A program made the translations under genes and the position numbers. The notes beneath the pieces were generated by a model. It was given only the letters and a program-made list of their open reading frames with translations. It was not told where the DNA came from and ran no database searches. Positions 47,639 to 47,961 of a DNA stretch of 47,961 bases are shown here, piece after piece. The DNA comes from a virus. The stretch spans positions 1-47,961 of IMG/VR virus record IMGVR_UViG_3300025771_002941. One strand, given 5' to 3'. How positions within the stretch are numbered: position 1 is the stretch's first letter; every line of letters starts with the position of its first letter.

Positions 47639-47961
47639 TTGAACACTGATCTAACAAAAGAACAAAAAGATTACGCTATATTTTTGCCAGCGATCAGTGG
47701 TTTCTATGCGACTTTCATCGGCAAACAACGTAGAGAAGAATATGTAGACAAAAGTCGTATTCCTTTTCCTAACAACGAGATGGAAGGTCTTAATTGGTTT
47801 AACAAGAAAGACGGACTATTCAATTATCATTGGAGTTTGTATTCAGCAGGACATGCTGAACTAGATATCAATAAAGACGCACCTAAAGAACTTATGATTC
47901 GTGAACGTGATCGCGAAAACAGTTGGTTGCTTGGTGACTCAGGTGGATTCCAGATTGGTAA
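47639..47961 (+). CDS. dpdA: TGT/DpdA-like 7-deazaguanine transglycosylase, N-terminal part (3' truncated)
   Basis: The frame runs off the window after 107 residues. It contains DSGGFQIG with Asp100, the hallmark of tRNA-guanine transglycosylases and of the phage/island DpdA enzymes, which exchange guanine for a 7-deazaguanine in DNA. Asp in DSGGFQ is the general acid that binds the base. The upstream GHAELD segment and the long N-terminal part fit DpdA better than bacterial Tgt, but the zinc-binding C-terminus lies outside. The start is TTG behind AGGAG; an in-frame ATG at 47633 is too close to the ribosome site. If right, the phage DNA may be base-modified. Confidence 0.6.
   Translation, partial: MNTDLTKEQKDYAIFLPAISGFYATFIGKQRREEYVDKSRIPFPNNEMEGLNWFNKKDGLFNYHWSLYSAGHAELDINKDAPKELMIRERDRENSWLLGDSGGFQIG

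Noticed and set aside
1-47961. CRISPR arrays, tRNA genes, insertion sequences or an integrase
   Set aside because: No regular repeat-spacer structure, transposase or integrase motif was seen by eye; tRNA genes were not excluded by computation.

Overview
The window is a 48 kb piece of a large, AT-rich, T4-like myovirus genome. Marker genes are a family B DNA polymerase (gp43-like), a probable sliding clamp (gp45-like), a clamp-loader ATPase (gp44-like), PhoH, MazG, a GroES-like co-chaperonin, a GH108 endolysin with an overlapping spanin pair, and very large tail-fibre genes with marine-myophage-style N-termini. Almost all genes are on the + strand, tightly packed and often overlapping by 1-8 nt. 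Only three genes are on the - strand. The auxiliary genes (A-type Fe-S carrier, DUF59 protein, 7Fe-type ferredoxin, PhoH, peptide deformylase, ClpA) fit a marine phage. No photosynthesis gene is seen and the ferredoxin is the bacterial FdxA type, so a heterotrophic marine host is more likely than a cyanobacterium; this is inference. No integrase, transposase, CRISPR array or tRNA gene was recognised, and no gene-free stretch exceeds 300 bases.

Layout. (1) 1-3243: UV endonuclease, Cu/Zn superoxide dismutase, small basic and membrane proteins, DUF59 and IscA-like Fe-S genes. (2) 3247-16821: tail-fibre and virion structural genes, ending in a truncated DNA polymerase III alpha-like fragment. (3) 16847-23320: GroES-like protein, MazG, HAD phosphatase, a probable PiT-family phosphate permease, clamp loader, ferredoxin, PhoH. 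(4) 23454-26694: two virion-associated unknowns, then the lysis cassette (endolysin, i-spanin, o-spanin, two small membrane proteins). (5) 26734-30394: proteostasis genes dnaJ-like, def and clpA. (6) 30363-33923: small unknowns, including two short genes each closed by a UUCG-loop terminator. (7) 33965-39028: seven consecutive genes whose products share the N-terminal signature M-x-hydrophobic-x-[E/D]-[L/F], which resembles T4 capsid-targeting propeptides; they include a nucleotidyltransferase, a HAD phosphatase fused to a membrane-active region, and a ParB-like protein. (8) 39030-43180: virion-like proteins, a cysteine-rich metallothionein-like peptide, a TauD-like dioxygenase and a methyltransferase. 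(9) 43227-47961: a DsbA-like small protein, DNA polymerase with a structured leader, sliding clamp, and the start of a TGT/DpdA-like 7-deazaguanine transglycosylase cut by the window edge.

Regulation is unusually readable. Several genes have near-perfect or perfect sigma70 promoters (TTGACA, 17 nt, TATAAT), and a second set has a T4-late-like ATAAATA box. In four genes the ATAAATA box ends exactly five bases before the ATG, and no Shine-Dalgarno is present. By T4 late-promoter geometry this predicts leaderless mRNAs. dnaJ, def and the gene at 19922 show a similar leaderless geometry with sigma70-type promoters. Early promoters drive host-takeover and replication genes; late boxes drive virion, lysis and the putative internal-protein block.
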